Shown one piece after another: positions 1-5,507 of a stretch of DNA of 5,699 nucleotides. The notes under the pieces are model-generated. The model worked only from the letters and a program-made list of their open reading frames with translations, was not told where the DNA came from and did no database searches. The position numbers and the translations under genes were made by a program. The stretch is from an uncultured Sphingomonadaceae bacterium (lineage in GTDB: Bacteria; Pseudomonadota; Alphaproteobacteria; Sphingomonadales; Sphingomonadaceae), in contig CALKXX010000226.1 of assembly GCA_938003725.1 (NCBI GenBank), positions 1-5,699 on the forward strand. The letters run 5' to 3'. Position 1 is the stretch's first letter, and the number at the start of each line of letters is the position of its first letter.

Positions 1-318
1 ATGGGATTGCATGGCTGCCTCTATGACCTTCGCGTCATGTAAGCATTCACCTGCGATGAAAATATCTGCCGGATCATTATAAAACCCATCAAGTGTCACG
101 ATTTTATCACTGCCCCCGGGCTGCAAACGGTTGATTTCATCGCGGCACCATTGGGAACTCAACCCTCCATCAAAACAAAGCAGTTGTATATCAGGTTTAT
201 CTGGCAGTGATTGTGCCGCGATACTCGCCTCTCGCATTGCTCGTGCTGCCAAGGGCAATCCAGCTACCCTTGCTATGGCTGTTTGCTCCGAAGCAAAGCA
301 AACGACGATTTTTCGCAT
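1..318 (-). CDS. Partial CDS (N-terminal 106 aa), unrecognised, possibly nucleotidyltransferase-like
   Basis: An open frame of 106 codons starts at the ATG complementary to 316-318 and continues past base 1, so the C-terminus is missing. The start is supported by a GAAGG ribosome binding site (complement of 326-330) with a 7-base spacer. The protein begins MRKIVVCFASEQ and continues IARVAGLPLAARAMREA (about residues 15-31). A hydrophobic first strand, a loop, then a GxPLxxRxMRxA-like helix resembles the start of GT-A-fold nucleotidyltransferases such as MobA- or IspD-type enzymes. However, the glycine-rich nucleotide-binding loop is not recognisable here. Later segments (DIQLLCFDGG near residues 43-52 and KIVTLDGFYNDPADIFIAGE near 72-91) look like alternating strands and helices of a soluble alpha/beta protein. 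No signal peptide or membrane segment is visible. That it is a gene is fairly secure; the function is an inference from weak resemblance only. Confidence 0.75.
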   Translation of the reverse strand, partial: MRKIVVCFASEQTAIARVAGLPLAARAMREASIAAQSLPDKPDIQLLCFDGGLSSQWCRDEINRLQPGGSDKIVTLDGFYNDPADIFIAGECLHDAKVIEAAMQSH

Positions 319-345
319 ATATTGACCTTCTACTTCACGTGAATG

Positions 346-351
346 ATTATA
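346..351 (-). promoter_or_regulatory. Candidate -10 box for the left-edge gene
   Basis: The minus strand reads TATAAT, a perfect consensus -10, 28 bases before the start codon at 318, which would give a leader of roughly 20 bases holding the ribosome binding site. No good -35 is seen at 16-18 bp upstream (the bases there read roughly ATGTTT), so this is a weak call that rests on position and the -10 alone. Alphaproteobacterial promoters often deviate from the E. coli consensus. Confidence 0.3.
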
Positions 352-554
352 TTGAGCATTCCACAAAAAAACATGACATAATCCTCGAACGGAAAGGCAT
401 TGTGATACCTTTGCGTATAAACAAGAAAGATTAGGCGGCAATTCGAGCGATGGCAATCGGTGCTTCCGAATGGAGCACGTTATCCTAATTCATGCTTTGG
501 GGGTATCGAGACACTTGACCAGTTTGGCCTAAACTAGCCGCTGCCAAATGGTCG

Positions 555-574
555 CTGGAGGATGCATCATCCAG
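555..574. repeat. 20-bp near-perfect palindrome
   Basis: The sequence CTGGAGGATGCATCATCCAG is self-complementary at 18 of 20 positions, centred on ATGCAT, with one mismatched symmetric pair (positions 6 and 15). It lies in intergenic DNA about 87 bases beyond the tRNA 3' end and about 237 bases before the left-edge gene start. As DNA it could be an operator for a dimeric regulator. As RNA it could form a short hairpin, GGATG-cat-CATCC. No T-run follows on either strand, so a rho-independent terminator is unlikely. Confidence 0.4.
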
Positions 575-652
575 ACATGGTCAGTTAAGTCACGGAACTT
601 TAAGAACCAATTTCTGCACATGGCCCCCAGTGTCGCAAACCGGCAAAATCTG

Positions 653-660
653 AAAAAAAA
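653..660 (-). terminator. T8 tract immediately after tRNA-Thr CCA (possible terminator or trailer)
   Basis: On the minus strand, eight T residues follow the encoded CCA directly, with no separate stem-loop between. The GC-rich acceptor and T-arm helices of the tRNA could act as the hairpin for intrinsic termination. Alternatively the U-tract may simply be a 3' trailer removed by exonucleases. No conventional hairpin terminator is visible within the next 60 bases, which makes the tract the best candidate for where tRNA transcription ends. Confidence 0.4.
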
Positions 661-735
661 TGGTGCTGCTAGGGAGAATTGAACTCCCGACCTCGTCATT
701 ACCAATGACGCGCTCTACCACTGAGCTACAGCAGC
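661..735 (-). tRNA. tRNA-Thr (anticodon GGU)
   Basis: The minus strand folds into a complete 75-nt cloverleaf with encoded CCA. The acceptor stem GCTGCTG pairs with TAGCAGC (last pair G-U), followed by discriminator A. The D-arm is GCTC-AGTGGTA-GAGC, the anticodon stem CGTCA/TGACG encloses the loop TTGGTAA with anticodon GGT, the variable loop is AGGTC, and the T-arm GGGAG/CTCCC has the loop TTCAATT. The anticodon reads threonine codons ACC and ACU. It appears to be a single-gene transcription unit reading leftward from the candidate promoter at 776-804. I see no duplicated tRNA 3' end elsewhere in the window, so nothing suggests an integrated element here. Confidence 0.97.
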
Positions 736-775
736 TTAACCATTGTGCCGGCGCGGATGCCCCGGAACCTCGCGC

Positions 776-804
776 CTAAGACCAAAAGGTTGCGATAAAG
801 TCAA
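776..804 (-). promoter_or_regulatory. Candidate sigma-70-type promoter of tRNA-Thr
   Basis: On the minus strand TTGACT (complement of 799-804) matches five of six -35 bases, and exactly 17 bp later TCTTAG (complement of 776-781) is a weak -10 matching three of six. Transcription would start near 769, giving a leader of about 34 bases before the mature tRNA. The bases after the -10 are GC-rich (GCGCGAG), resembling the discriminators of stringently controlled stable-RNA promoters. That regulatory reading is inference from the base composition. Confidence 0.55.
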
Positions 805-836
805 GCGGAGTTGCGTTATCTCTTGCGGAATGGCAA

Positions 837-983
837 ATGACCAAGATGCCGAAACCACAGCCCAAATCCGAAAAAATGCGCAAAGATCAGGAAAAAGCTG
901 AGCGACTGGCACAGCAATTGCGTAACAATCTGCGTCGGCGCAAGGCGCAGGCAAAAGACATTACCAGCAAAAATGAGGGTTAG
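837..983 (+). CDS. Small, highly basic hypothetical protein (48 aa)
   Basis: The frame runs from ATG 837 to TAG 981-983. The protein starts MTKMPKPQPKSEKMRK and has a charged helical core around residues 16-41 with LAQQLRNNLRRRKAQAK. A predicted single amphipathic helix rich in Lys, Arg, Gln and Glu suggests a nucleic-acid- or ribosome-binding peptide, but no function is known to me. I recall short proteins ending NLRRRKAQAR-like in sphingomonads, which supports it being real. Start 837 is preferred because GGAA lies 6 bases upstream; ATG 846 (45 aa) has no visible ribosome binding site. Its stop overlaps the stop of the opposing thioesterase gene by 3 bases (981-982 shared plus neighbours), so the two genes converge tail to tail. 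The upstream tRNA promoter is on the other strand. Confidence 0.65.
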   Translation: MTKMPKPQPKSEKMRKDQEKAERLAQQLRNNLRRRKAQAKDITSKNEG

Positions 984-1471
984 ATCGGAACGACCGCGCG
1001 TTCCGGCTCAACAATCTCAAATTCAGTCACGGCATCAATAAATTTCTGCGGGACCGGTGCGACTTCTTCTGTCGCGGGATCAAACCAGACATAGGTCAGC
1101 CTAATGACGTTGAGAAGCTCCTCCCCTCGCAATATATGGACAAGCAGGCCATAGCTAGTCCTGCCAAACCGTGTGATCCGGACCGCAATATCAATCTGGT
1201 CATCGGCTTTGGCAGATGCCCGGAAGTCGACCTCTGCATGGCGCACCCAATTGTCACCGCCAAAATGAGCCATAAAGCCGCCGAGCATATCGCGCTCGGC
1301 GCCGCCGTTCTGAACCATCATTAACGCGCGCATATATTCGGTAAGGCCGACATCAGCGAAAGCCAGATAGTTCGCATTAAAAACAATGCCCTGCAGGTCT
1401 GCCTCTGCATAGCGCACGCGTAGCGGAGTGATCAGGCGGAAGCCCTCACGCGGGCTAAGTTTGTCGGTCAT
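980..1471 (-). CDS. Acyl-CoA thioesterase, 4HBT/YbgC-like hotdog fold
   Basis: This 163-residue protein has the size of a single hotdog-fold thioesterase, a family that hydrolyses acyl-CoA thioesters in the cytoplasm, usually as dimers or tetramers. The key segment is VRYAEADLQGIVFNANY (residues 19-35), which matches the family pattern RYxExDxxGxVxxxxY. Asp25 corresponds to the catalytic aspartate of 4-hydroxybenzoyl-CoA thioesterase. The later segment VDFRASAKADDQIDIAVRI and then FGRTSYGLLVHI form the expected central beta strands. There is no signal peptide. The ATG follows the TGA of the Xaa-Pro aminopeptidase with no intervening base, and no strong ribosome binding site is visible, so translation is probably coupled. 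No tol-pal genes are adjacent, so it should not be named ybgC. The acyl substrate cannot be told from sequence. Confidence 0.9.
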   Translation of the reverse strand: MTDKLSPREGFRLITPLRVRYAEADLQGIVFNANYLAFADVGLTEYMRALMMVQNGGAERDMLGGFMAHFGGDNWVRHAEVDFRASAKADDQIDIAVRITRFGRTSYGLLVHILRGEELLNVIRLTYVWFDPATEEVAPVPQKFIDAVTEFEIVEPERAVVPI

Positions 1472-3256
1472 TCAGATGTCAGCACATTGTGCGTTGAGCC
1501 AGTCGAGCGCCGCGCCGTCAATCCGTGGCCCAACAATCTCCAGCACTTGCCGGTGATAGCTGTTCACCCAATCTATTTGATCTTCGGACAACAAGGCTAC
1601 ATCAATCAACCTGCGGTCGAGCGGAGCAAATGTCAGTGTCTCAAACCCCAGCATTTCCTGTTCCGCGTTATCCACTGCCCGTTCTTCGACCAGGATAAGA
1701 TTTTCGATGCGAATTCCAAAGGCGTCGGTCTTGTAATATCCCGGCTCATTGGAACAGATCATACCGGCGCGCAGCGGCTCTCCAAAGCCGCCAAAGGCTG
1801 CTATCCGGTGAGGCCCCTCATGCACCGCAAGATAGGCGCCGACACCATGTCCCGTTCCATGGGCATAGTCCACGCCGTCGGCCCAGAGATATTGCCGGGC
1901 CAAAATATCCAGTTGCCCACCGGTTGTACCAACCGGGAACACCGCCTGTGCAAGCGCGATATGCCCCTGTAAAACCTGAGTATAGCGCTTGATCATTTCG
2001 GCAGAGGGTTCGCCGACCGCCATTGTGCGTGTGACATCGGTTGTCCCATCGCGATATTGACCGCCACTATCCACCAGATAGAGGGTGCCATCTTCGATCG
2101 GACGGTTCGTATCTTCGTTCACGCTATAGTGGCATAGCGCGCCATTTGGCCCTGCTCCCGAAATCGTCCGGAAAGATAAGTCCATTAGCTTGTCCGATTG
2201 ACCGCGAAATTCCGCCAGTTTCGCCGCAACGGATAGTTCGTCCTGATCGTTGAGCGCATTTTCCGAGAACCAGTGCAGGAACCGTGTCAATGCAGCACCA
2301 TCGCGGGCCTGTGCGGACCGGTGGCCTGCAACCTCTGTATCATTCTTGATTGCCTTTGCGAGAACCGTTGGATCACGTTTTTTGACAATGGTAGCACCGG
2401 CATTTTCCAGCTGCTCGAAGATCGCGGCAACCGAGCGTTCAGGGTCAACGCCAATTTTCCGGTCTTTATATTCGGCAAGCGCGTCTGGGAATTCGTCATA
2501 GCGGCGCAGCGAGACTTCGTTACCCAAATGCACCCGCACATCATCGGTCAGTTTTTCGGGCGCAATGAACAGTTCCGCACTGCCGTCGGACTTCGCTATC
2601 GCATAGCCGCGCGGGACTGGCGTATTGGCGATATCCTTGCCGCGAATATTAAACGTCCACGCCACAGAATCGAGTGCGGCGATGACGGTGGCGTCAAGAC
2701 CTTCCTCTGACAGCCAATTTGCAATAGCCGTTCGCTTTTCCTGCGCGCTCTTTCCGGCAAATTCGTCCGGTTGCACATCCAGTTTCGCCAAAGACGGCTC
2801 TGGCTGATCCTCCCATACCGCATCAATCGGATTGGTGCCGACGGTCACGAGCTTAGCACCGTTTTTCTCTAGCTTTGCCGCCGCAGCATTTGACCAATCT
2901 TTGGTATGTAGCCAGGCATCATATCCTATATTCGCACCTTCTGCGACGTTCGCGCCCAGCCAGTCGATCATGCTTTGATCCGCCGTCCCGACATATTCAT
3001 AAAGCTTGCCATCTACCTGATCGCGGACCTGTATCGTGTACCGGCCGTCGATAAAAATGGCTGCCTTGTCCCTCAACACCACTGCGCTACCCGCCGAGCC
3101 ACCAAAGCCAGTGAGCCATGCCAATCGCTGTGCATAATCGCCGACATATTCGCTCATATGCTCGTCACAAATGGGAACGACAAAGCCATCCAGACCATCT
3201 TTGGCCATTTGTTCACGCAGGGCTTTAAGTCGCGCTTCGTAGGTGGACATCAACAT
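1472..3256 (-). CDS. Xaa-Pro aminopeptidase, M24B family (three-domain aminopeptidase P)
   Basis: This 594-residue metallopeptidase should remove the N-terminal residue from peptides with proline second, in the cytoplasm (no signal peptide). It has two creatinase-N-like domains (about residues 5-140 and 160-310), a pita-bread M24 catalytic domain (about 320-525) and a C-terminal M24_C segment to the end. The dinuclear metal ligands are all present: Asp396 (VDSGGQY), Asp407 (GTTDVTRT), His470 (GTGHGVG), Glu504 (NEPGYY) and Glu518 (RIENLI), plus the probable proton-shuttle His376 (LCHYS). Their spacings (20, 11, 63, 34, 14) are those I recall for human XPNPEP1. The frame is open to 3322, but the start is placed at ATG 3256 because AAGGAG (complement of 3268-3273) lies 11 bases upstream. 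ATG 3250 gives MSTYEARL, a common family start, and is a close alternative. The gene is directly followed by the thioesterase. Confidence 0.95.
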   Translation of the reverse strand: MLMSTYEARLKALREQMAKDGLDGFVVPICDEHMSEYVGDYAQRLAWLTGFGGSAGSAVVLRDKAAIFIDGRYTIQVRDQVDGKLYEYVGTADQSMIDWLGANVAEGANIGYDAWLHTKDWSNAAAAKLEKNGAKLVTVGTNPIDAVWEDQPEPSLAKLDVQPDEFAGKSAQEKRTAIANWLSEEGLDATVIAALDSVAWTFNIRGKDIANTPVPRGYAIAKSDGSAELFIAPEKLTDDVRVHLGNEVSLRRYDEFPDALAEYKDRKIGVDPERSVAAIFEQLENAGATIVKKRDPTVLAKAIKNDTEVAGHRSAQARDGAALTRFLHWFSENALNDQDELSVAAKLAEFRGQSDKLMDLSFRTISGAGPNGALCHYSVNEDTNRPIEDGTLYLVDSGGQYRDGTTDVTRTMAVGEPSAEMIKRYTQVLQGHIALAQAVFPVGTTGGQLDILARQYLWADGVDYAHGTGHGVGAYLAVHEGPHRIAAFGGFGEPLRAGMICSNEPGYYKTDAFGIRIENLILVEERAVDNAEQEMLGFETLTFAPLDRRLIDVALLSEDQIDWVNSYHRQVLEIVGPRIDGAALDWLNAQCADI

Positions 3257-3267
3257 GAGGACCGAAA

Positions 3268-3273
3268 CTCCTT
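3268..3273 (-). promoter_or_regulatory. Ribosome binding site AAGGAG of the Xaa-Pro aminopeptidase
   Basis: The minus strand reads AAGGAG, followed by an 11-base spacer to ATG 3256 and a 17-base spacer to ATG 3250. This site decides against the upstream ATG at 3322, whose extra 22 residues would overlap the divergent peptidase's upstream region and do not look like family sequence. Confidence 0.65.
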
Positions 3274-3333
3274 GAAATAGCTTGTTGTCAATTACATAGA
3301 TGTTTTCAGCAATTTTCGCCACCTATTTCCCAC

Positions 3334-3340
3334 AAAGGAA
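3334..3340 (+). promoter_or_regulatory. Ribosome binding site AAAGGAA of the S9A peptidase
   Basis: AAAGGAA is followed by a 7-base spacer and ATG 3348. It identifies 3348, not the in-frame ATG 3300, as the start, and the resulting N-terminus is a classic signal peptide. ATG 3300 has no comparable site. Confidence 0.75.
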
Positions 3341-3347
3341 AGCGCGT

Positions 3348-3410
3348 ATGAGAAAGCCAATCCTATCTATTCTAGCCGCCGCTCTGTTCGCGGCCCAACC
3401 CGCAATTGCG
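3348..3410 (+). other. Sec signal peptide of the S9A peptidase
   Basis: The first 21 residues have a basic n-region (MRK), a hydrophobic core (ILSILAAALFAA) and a signal peptidase I site after Ala-Ile-Ala, before Gln-Glu-Asp. There is no lipobox cysteine and no twin arginine, so Sec export to the periplasm as a soluble protein is predicted. Typical bacterial oligopeptidase B is cytosolic and lacks this segment. Confidence 0.85.
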
Positions 3411-5507
3411 CAGGAAGATACCGAAAATACCATTATGACCAAAGCTATGAAACATCCCCCAATTGCCGAACAGCGGCCGCATAGTTACGAGCGGCATGGC
3501 TATACAATTGACGATCCGTATCACTGGTTGAAAGATCAAAGCTATCCGGTTGTCGATGATGAAGACGTGCTGGCCTATCTGAAAGACGAAAACCGCTGGT
3601 TCGAACAGAATATGGCGGACCAAAAACCGCTAACCTCCACCCTGTTTGAGGAAATGAAAGCCCGTATCAAAGAGGATGAAGCGTCCGTTCCGCAAAAAGA
3701 CGGCGCATGGATTTACTGGACCGAATTTGAAGAAGGCGGCCAATATAAAAAATGGTACCGCAAGCATGCTGCTGCACAGAATAGTTCACCATTGCTGATT
3801 TTAGATGAGAATAAGCTGGCGGAGGGAAAGGACTATTTTCGGTTAGGAGCGTTTTCCGTATCCCCGGACGGCAAGCTGCTGGCTTATTCCTATGATGATA
3901 GCGGTTCGGAACGGTTTGATGTTCATATTCGCGACATGGCGACGGGCGAAGAATTGCCAGATATCATTCCCGGTACGCTGTCCAGCCTGGTCTGGTCGGC
4001 GGATTCCAACAGCCTGCTCTATGGTCTGGCCAACGAAAATTGGCGGACCGACAATGCGCGGCTTCACGTTCTGGGTACCGATATCGCAGAAGATATTGAA
4101 CTCTACAAAGAAGAACAGGACGGGTTCACCGTCGGCATAGGCCTGACCCAATCGGAAAAATTTATCACGATCGCGACGGGAGACAATGAAACCAGCGAAG
4201 TGCGGTTGGTACCAGCCGGCGACCCCACTGCAGAACCGATCCTTGTGTCACCGCGGCAAAAGGGCCGTGAGTATTCAGTCGAGGAGCATGATGGCACGCT
4301 CTACATCCTCACCAATGATGACCATGTGAATTTCCGCTTGGCGACAGCTTCGCTGACAGATCCCACTGAATGGAAAACACTGATTGCCGGTTCGGATCAG
4401 TTTTACCTGACGGACATGACACCGTTTCAGGATTTCTATGTGACGGAAGGCCGCGAAAATGGATTGGATCAGGTGGAAGTCCGGTCCTATACCGAACCAG
4501 CCAAGGTGGAACGCATCGCCTTTCCGGAGGCCAGTTATAATGCGGGTCTCGCCAACAACCCGGAATATGCCGTCAACAAACTGCGCCTAAGCTATGAATC
4601 GATGGTCACACCAGACACCGTCTATGACTATCATCTAACGGACAGGAATCTCGAAACGCTGAAAGTGCAAGAGATTCCATCTGGCTATGACGCGCGCGAA
4701 TATGCGACCGAGCGACTGACCATTGCAGCGCGCGACGGAGCGATGGTCCCGGTTTCGCTGGTCTACAAGAAAGGAACAAAACTGGACGGCAGCGCGCCGC
4801 TGCATCTTTATGCCTATGGCGCCTATGGCTATGCTGTGCCGCCAAGCTTCTCCACATCGAGACTATCGCTGGTTGATCGCGGGTTTATCTATGCCATCGC
4901 GCATATCCGCGGCGGGGATGACCTCGGTCGCGACTGGTATCTGCAGGGCAAGCTGATGCAGCGGACCAATACATTCAACGATTTCGTCGACGTGGCCAAG
5001 GGACTTGCCGCCAAAGGCTATACCAGCAAAGGCAGCATAACCGCATCCGGCGGATCTGCCGGCGGCGAGTTAATGGGTGCCATCGTCAATAGCGATCCGG
5101 ACCTTTGGGGCGCGGTGGTCGCTCATGTACCCTTTGTCGATGTGCTCAACACCATGCAGGACGAGTCATTGCCGCTAACCCCCGGCGAGTGGCCGGAATG
5201 GGGCAATCCAATCACCGACAAAGCCGCATTCGAATATATCCGTAGCTATTCCCCCTATGATCAGGTCAGCGCTCACGATTATCCGCCAATGCTGATTACC
5301 GGGGGATTGAATGATCCGCGCGTTACCTATTGGGAGCCGGCCAAATGGACCGCCAAGCTTCGTGCAACCAAAACCGATGACAATATGCTGCTTATGAAAA
5401 TCAATATGGGTGCGGGTCATGGCGGAAAATCCGGGCGCTGGAATCGGGTGCAGGAAACCGCCGAAGAATATGCCTTCATTCTCTGGCAAATGGGGTTGAG
5501 CAATTGA
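3348..5507 (+). CDS. Exported oligopeptidase-B-like serine peptidase (S9A, prolyl oligopeptidase family)
   Basis: This 719-residue enzyme should cleave oligopeptides too small to be blocked by its propeller lid. A signal peptide (residues 1-21) is followed by the family N-terminus DDPYHWLKD (55-63), a beta-propeller with blade signatures such as SVSPDGKLLAYS (about 170-400), and the alpha/beta hydrolase domain (about 470-719). The catalytic triad is Ser570 (GGSAGG), Asp656 (GGLNDPRV) and His691 (GAGHGG). Other oligopeptidase B signatures are AHIRGGDDLGRDWY, TNTFNDF, VPFVDVLNTM, EWGNP, SYSPYD and YWEPAKW. Unlike enteric PtrB, three of four acidic subsite residues are replaced: Pro498 and Ser500 stand where PtrB has Asp460/Asp462, and Pro616 where it has Glu578; Glu614 (Glu576) is kept. 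Specificity for basic or dibasic sites is therefore doubtful, so ptrB is not assigned. Start 3348 is chosen for its ribosome binding site. A HAD hydrolase gene overlaps its stop. Confidence 0.95.
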   Translation: MRKPILSILAAALFAAQPAIAQEDTENTIMTKAMKHPPIAEQRPHSYERHGYTIDDPYHWLKDQSYPVVDDEDVLAYLKDENRWFEQNMADQKPLTSTLFEEMKARIKEDEASVPQKDGAWIYWTEFEEGGQYKKWYRKHAAAQNSSPLLILDENKLAEGKDYFRLGAFSVSPDGKLLAYSYDDSGSERFDVHIRDMATGEELPDIIPGTLSSLVWSADSNSLLYGLANENWRTDNARLHVLGTDIAEDIELYKEEQDGFTVGIGLTQSEKFITIATGDNETSEVRLVPAGDPTAEPILVSPRQKGREYSVEEHDGTLYILTNDDHVNFRLATASLTDPTEWKTLIAGSDQFYLTDMTPFQDFYVTEGRENGLDQVEVRSYTEPAKVERIAFPEASYNAGLANNPEYAVNKLRLSYESMVTPDTVYDYHLTDRNLETLKVQEIPSGYDAREYATERLTIAARDGAMVPVSLVYKKGTKLDGSAPLHLYAYGAYGYAVPPSFSTSRLSLVDRGFIYAIAHIRGGDDLGRDWYLQGKLMQRTNTFNDFVDVAKGLAAKGYTSKGSITASGGSAGGELMGAIVNSDPDLWGAVVAHVPFVDVLNTMQDESLPLTPGEWPEWGNPITDKAAFEYIRSYSPYDQVSAHDYPPMLITGGLNDPRVTYWEPAKWTAKLRATKTDDNMLLMKINMGAGHGGKSGRWNRVQETAEEYAFILWQMGLSN

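Larger units (their letters stand above)
319..660. other. 342-bp intergenic region without a convincing gene
   Basis: This gap lies between the left-edge gene and the tRNA. I see no ORF with both a plausible ribosome binding site and protein-like composition. It contains the ribosome binding site of the left-edge gene (326-330), a possible -10 (346-351), an A7 stretch (365-371), a small imperfect hairpin with arms GTGCT/AGCAC (460-478), a 5-bp hairpin AGTTT-ggcct-AAACT (521-535), and the 20-bp near-palindrome at 555-574. A T8 tract on the minus strand (653-660) adjoins the tRNA. None of the hairpins is followed by a T-run, so none is a classic terminator. The region could hold a small RNA or regulatory sites, but this is not demonstrated. 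Confidence 0.6.
3257..3347. promoter_or_regulatory. Divergent intergenic region between the two peptidase genes
   Basis: These 91 bp separate the two divergent peptidase starts and must hold both promoters unless these lie inside the coding regions. On the plus strand, TTGAAA (3272-3277) is followed 17 bp later by CATAGA (3295-3300), a weak match giving a leader of about 40 bases. On the minus strand, a perfect TTGACA (complement of 3286-3291) has no -10 at the right distance. The short shared region makes joint regulation possible. I see no clear operator palindrome. Confidence 0.5.

Noticed and set aside
207..434. A 75-codon plus-strand ORF
   Set aside because: It lies mostly antisense to the left-edge gene, which has a good ribosome binding site and protein-like sequence. 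The plus frame has no ribosome binding site or recognisable motif.
529..621. A 30-codon minus-strand ORF in the intergenic region (starts MCRNWFLKF)
   Set aside because: It has only a poorly placed GGGGG before the ATG, overlaps the palindrome, and has a tryptophan/methionine-rich composition unlike neighbouring proteins. No evidence of coding.
661..735. tRNA as an attachment site of an integrated element
   Set aside because: No integrase gene, no direct repeat of the tRNA 3' end and no change in composition are visible in the window.
1487..1972. Long plus-strand ORF opposite the aminopeptidase gene (161 codons)
   Set aside because: It is antisense to a full-length enzyme with every catalytic residue intact, and shows no recognisable domain or ribosome binding site.
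3286..3291. Perfect minus-strand TTGACA as the -35 of the aminopeptidase promoter
   Set aside because: At 16-18 bp downstream the sequence is GTTTCG-like and overlaps the ribosome binding site, so no -10 exists and no leader would remain.
3257..3322. N-terminal 22-residue extension of the Xaa-Pro aminopeptidase (start 3322)
   Set aside because: There is no ribosome binding site for it, the extension does not resemble family N-termini, and it would occupy the divergent promoter region. The AAGGAG at 3268-3273 supports the shorter start.
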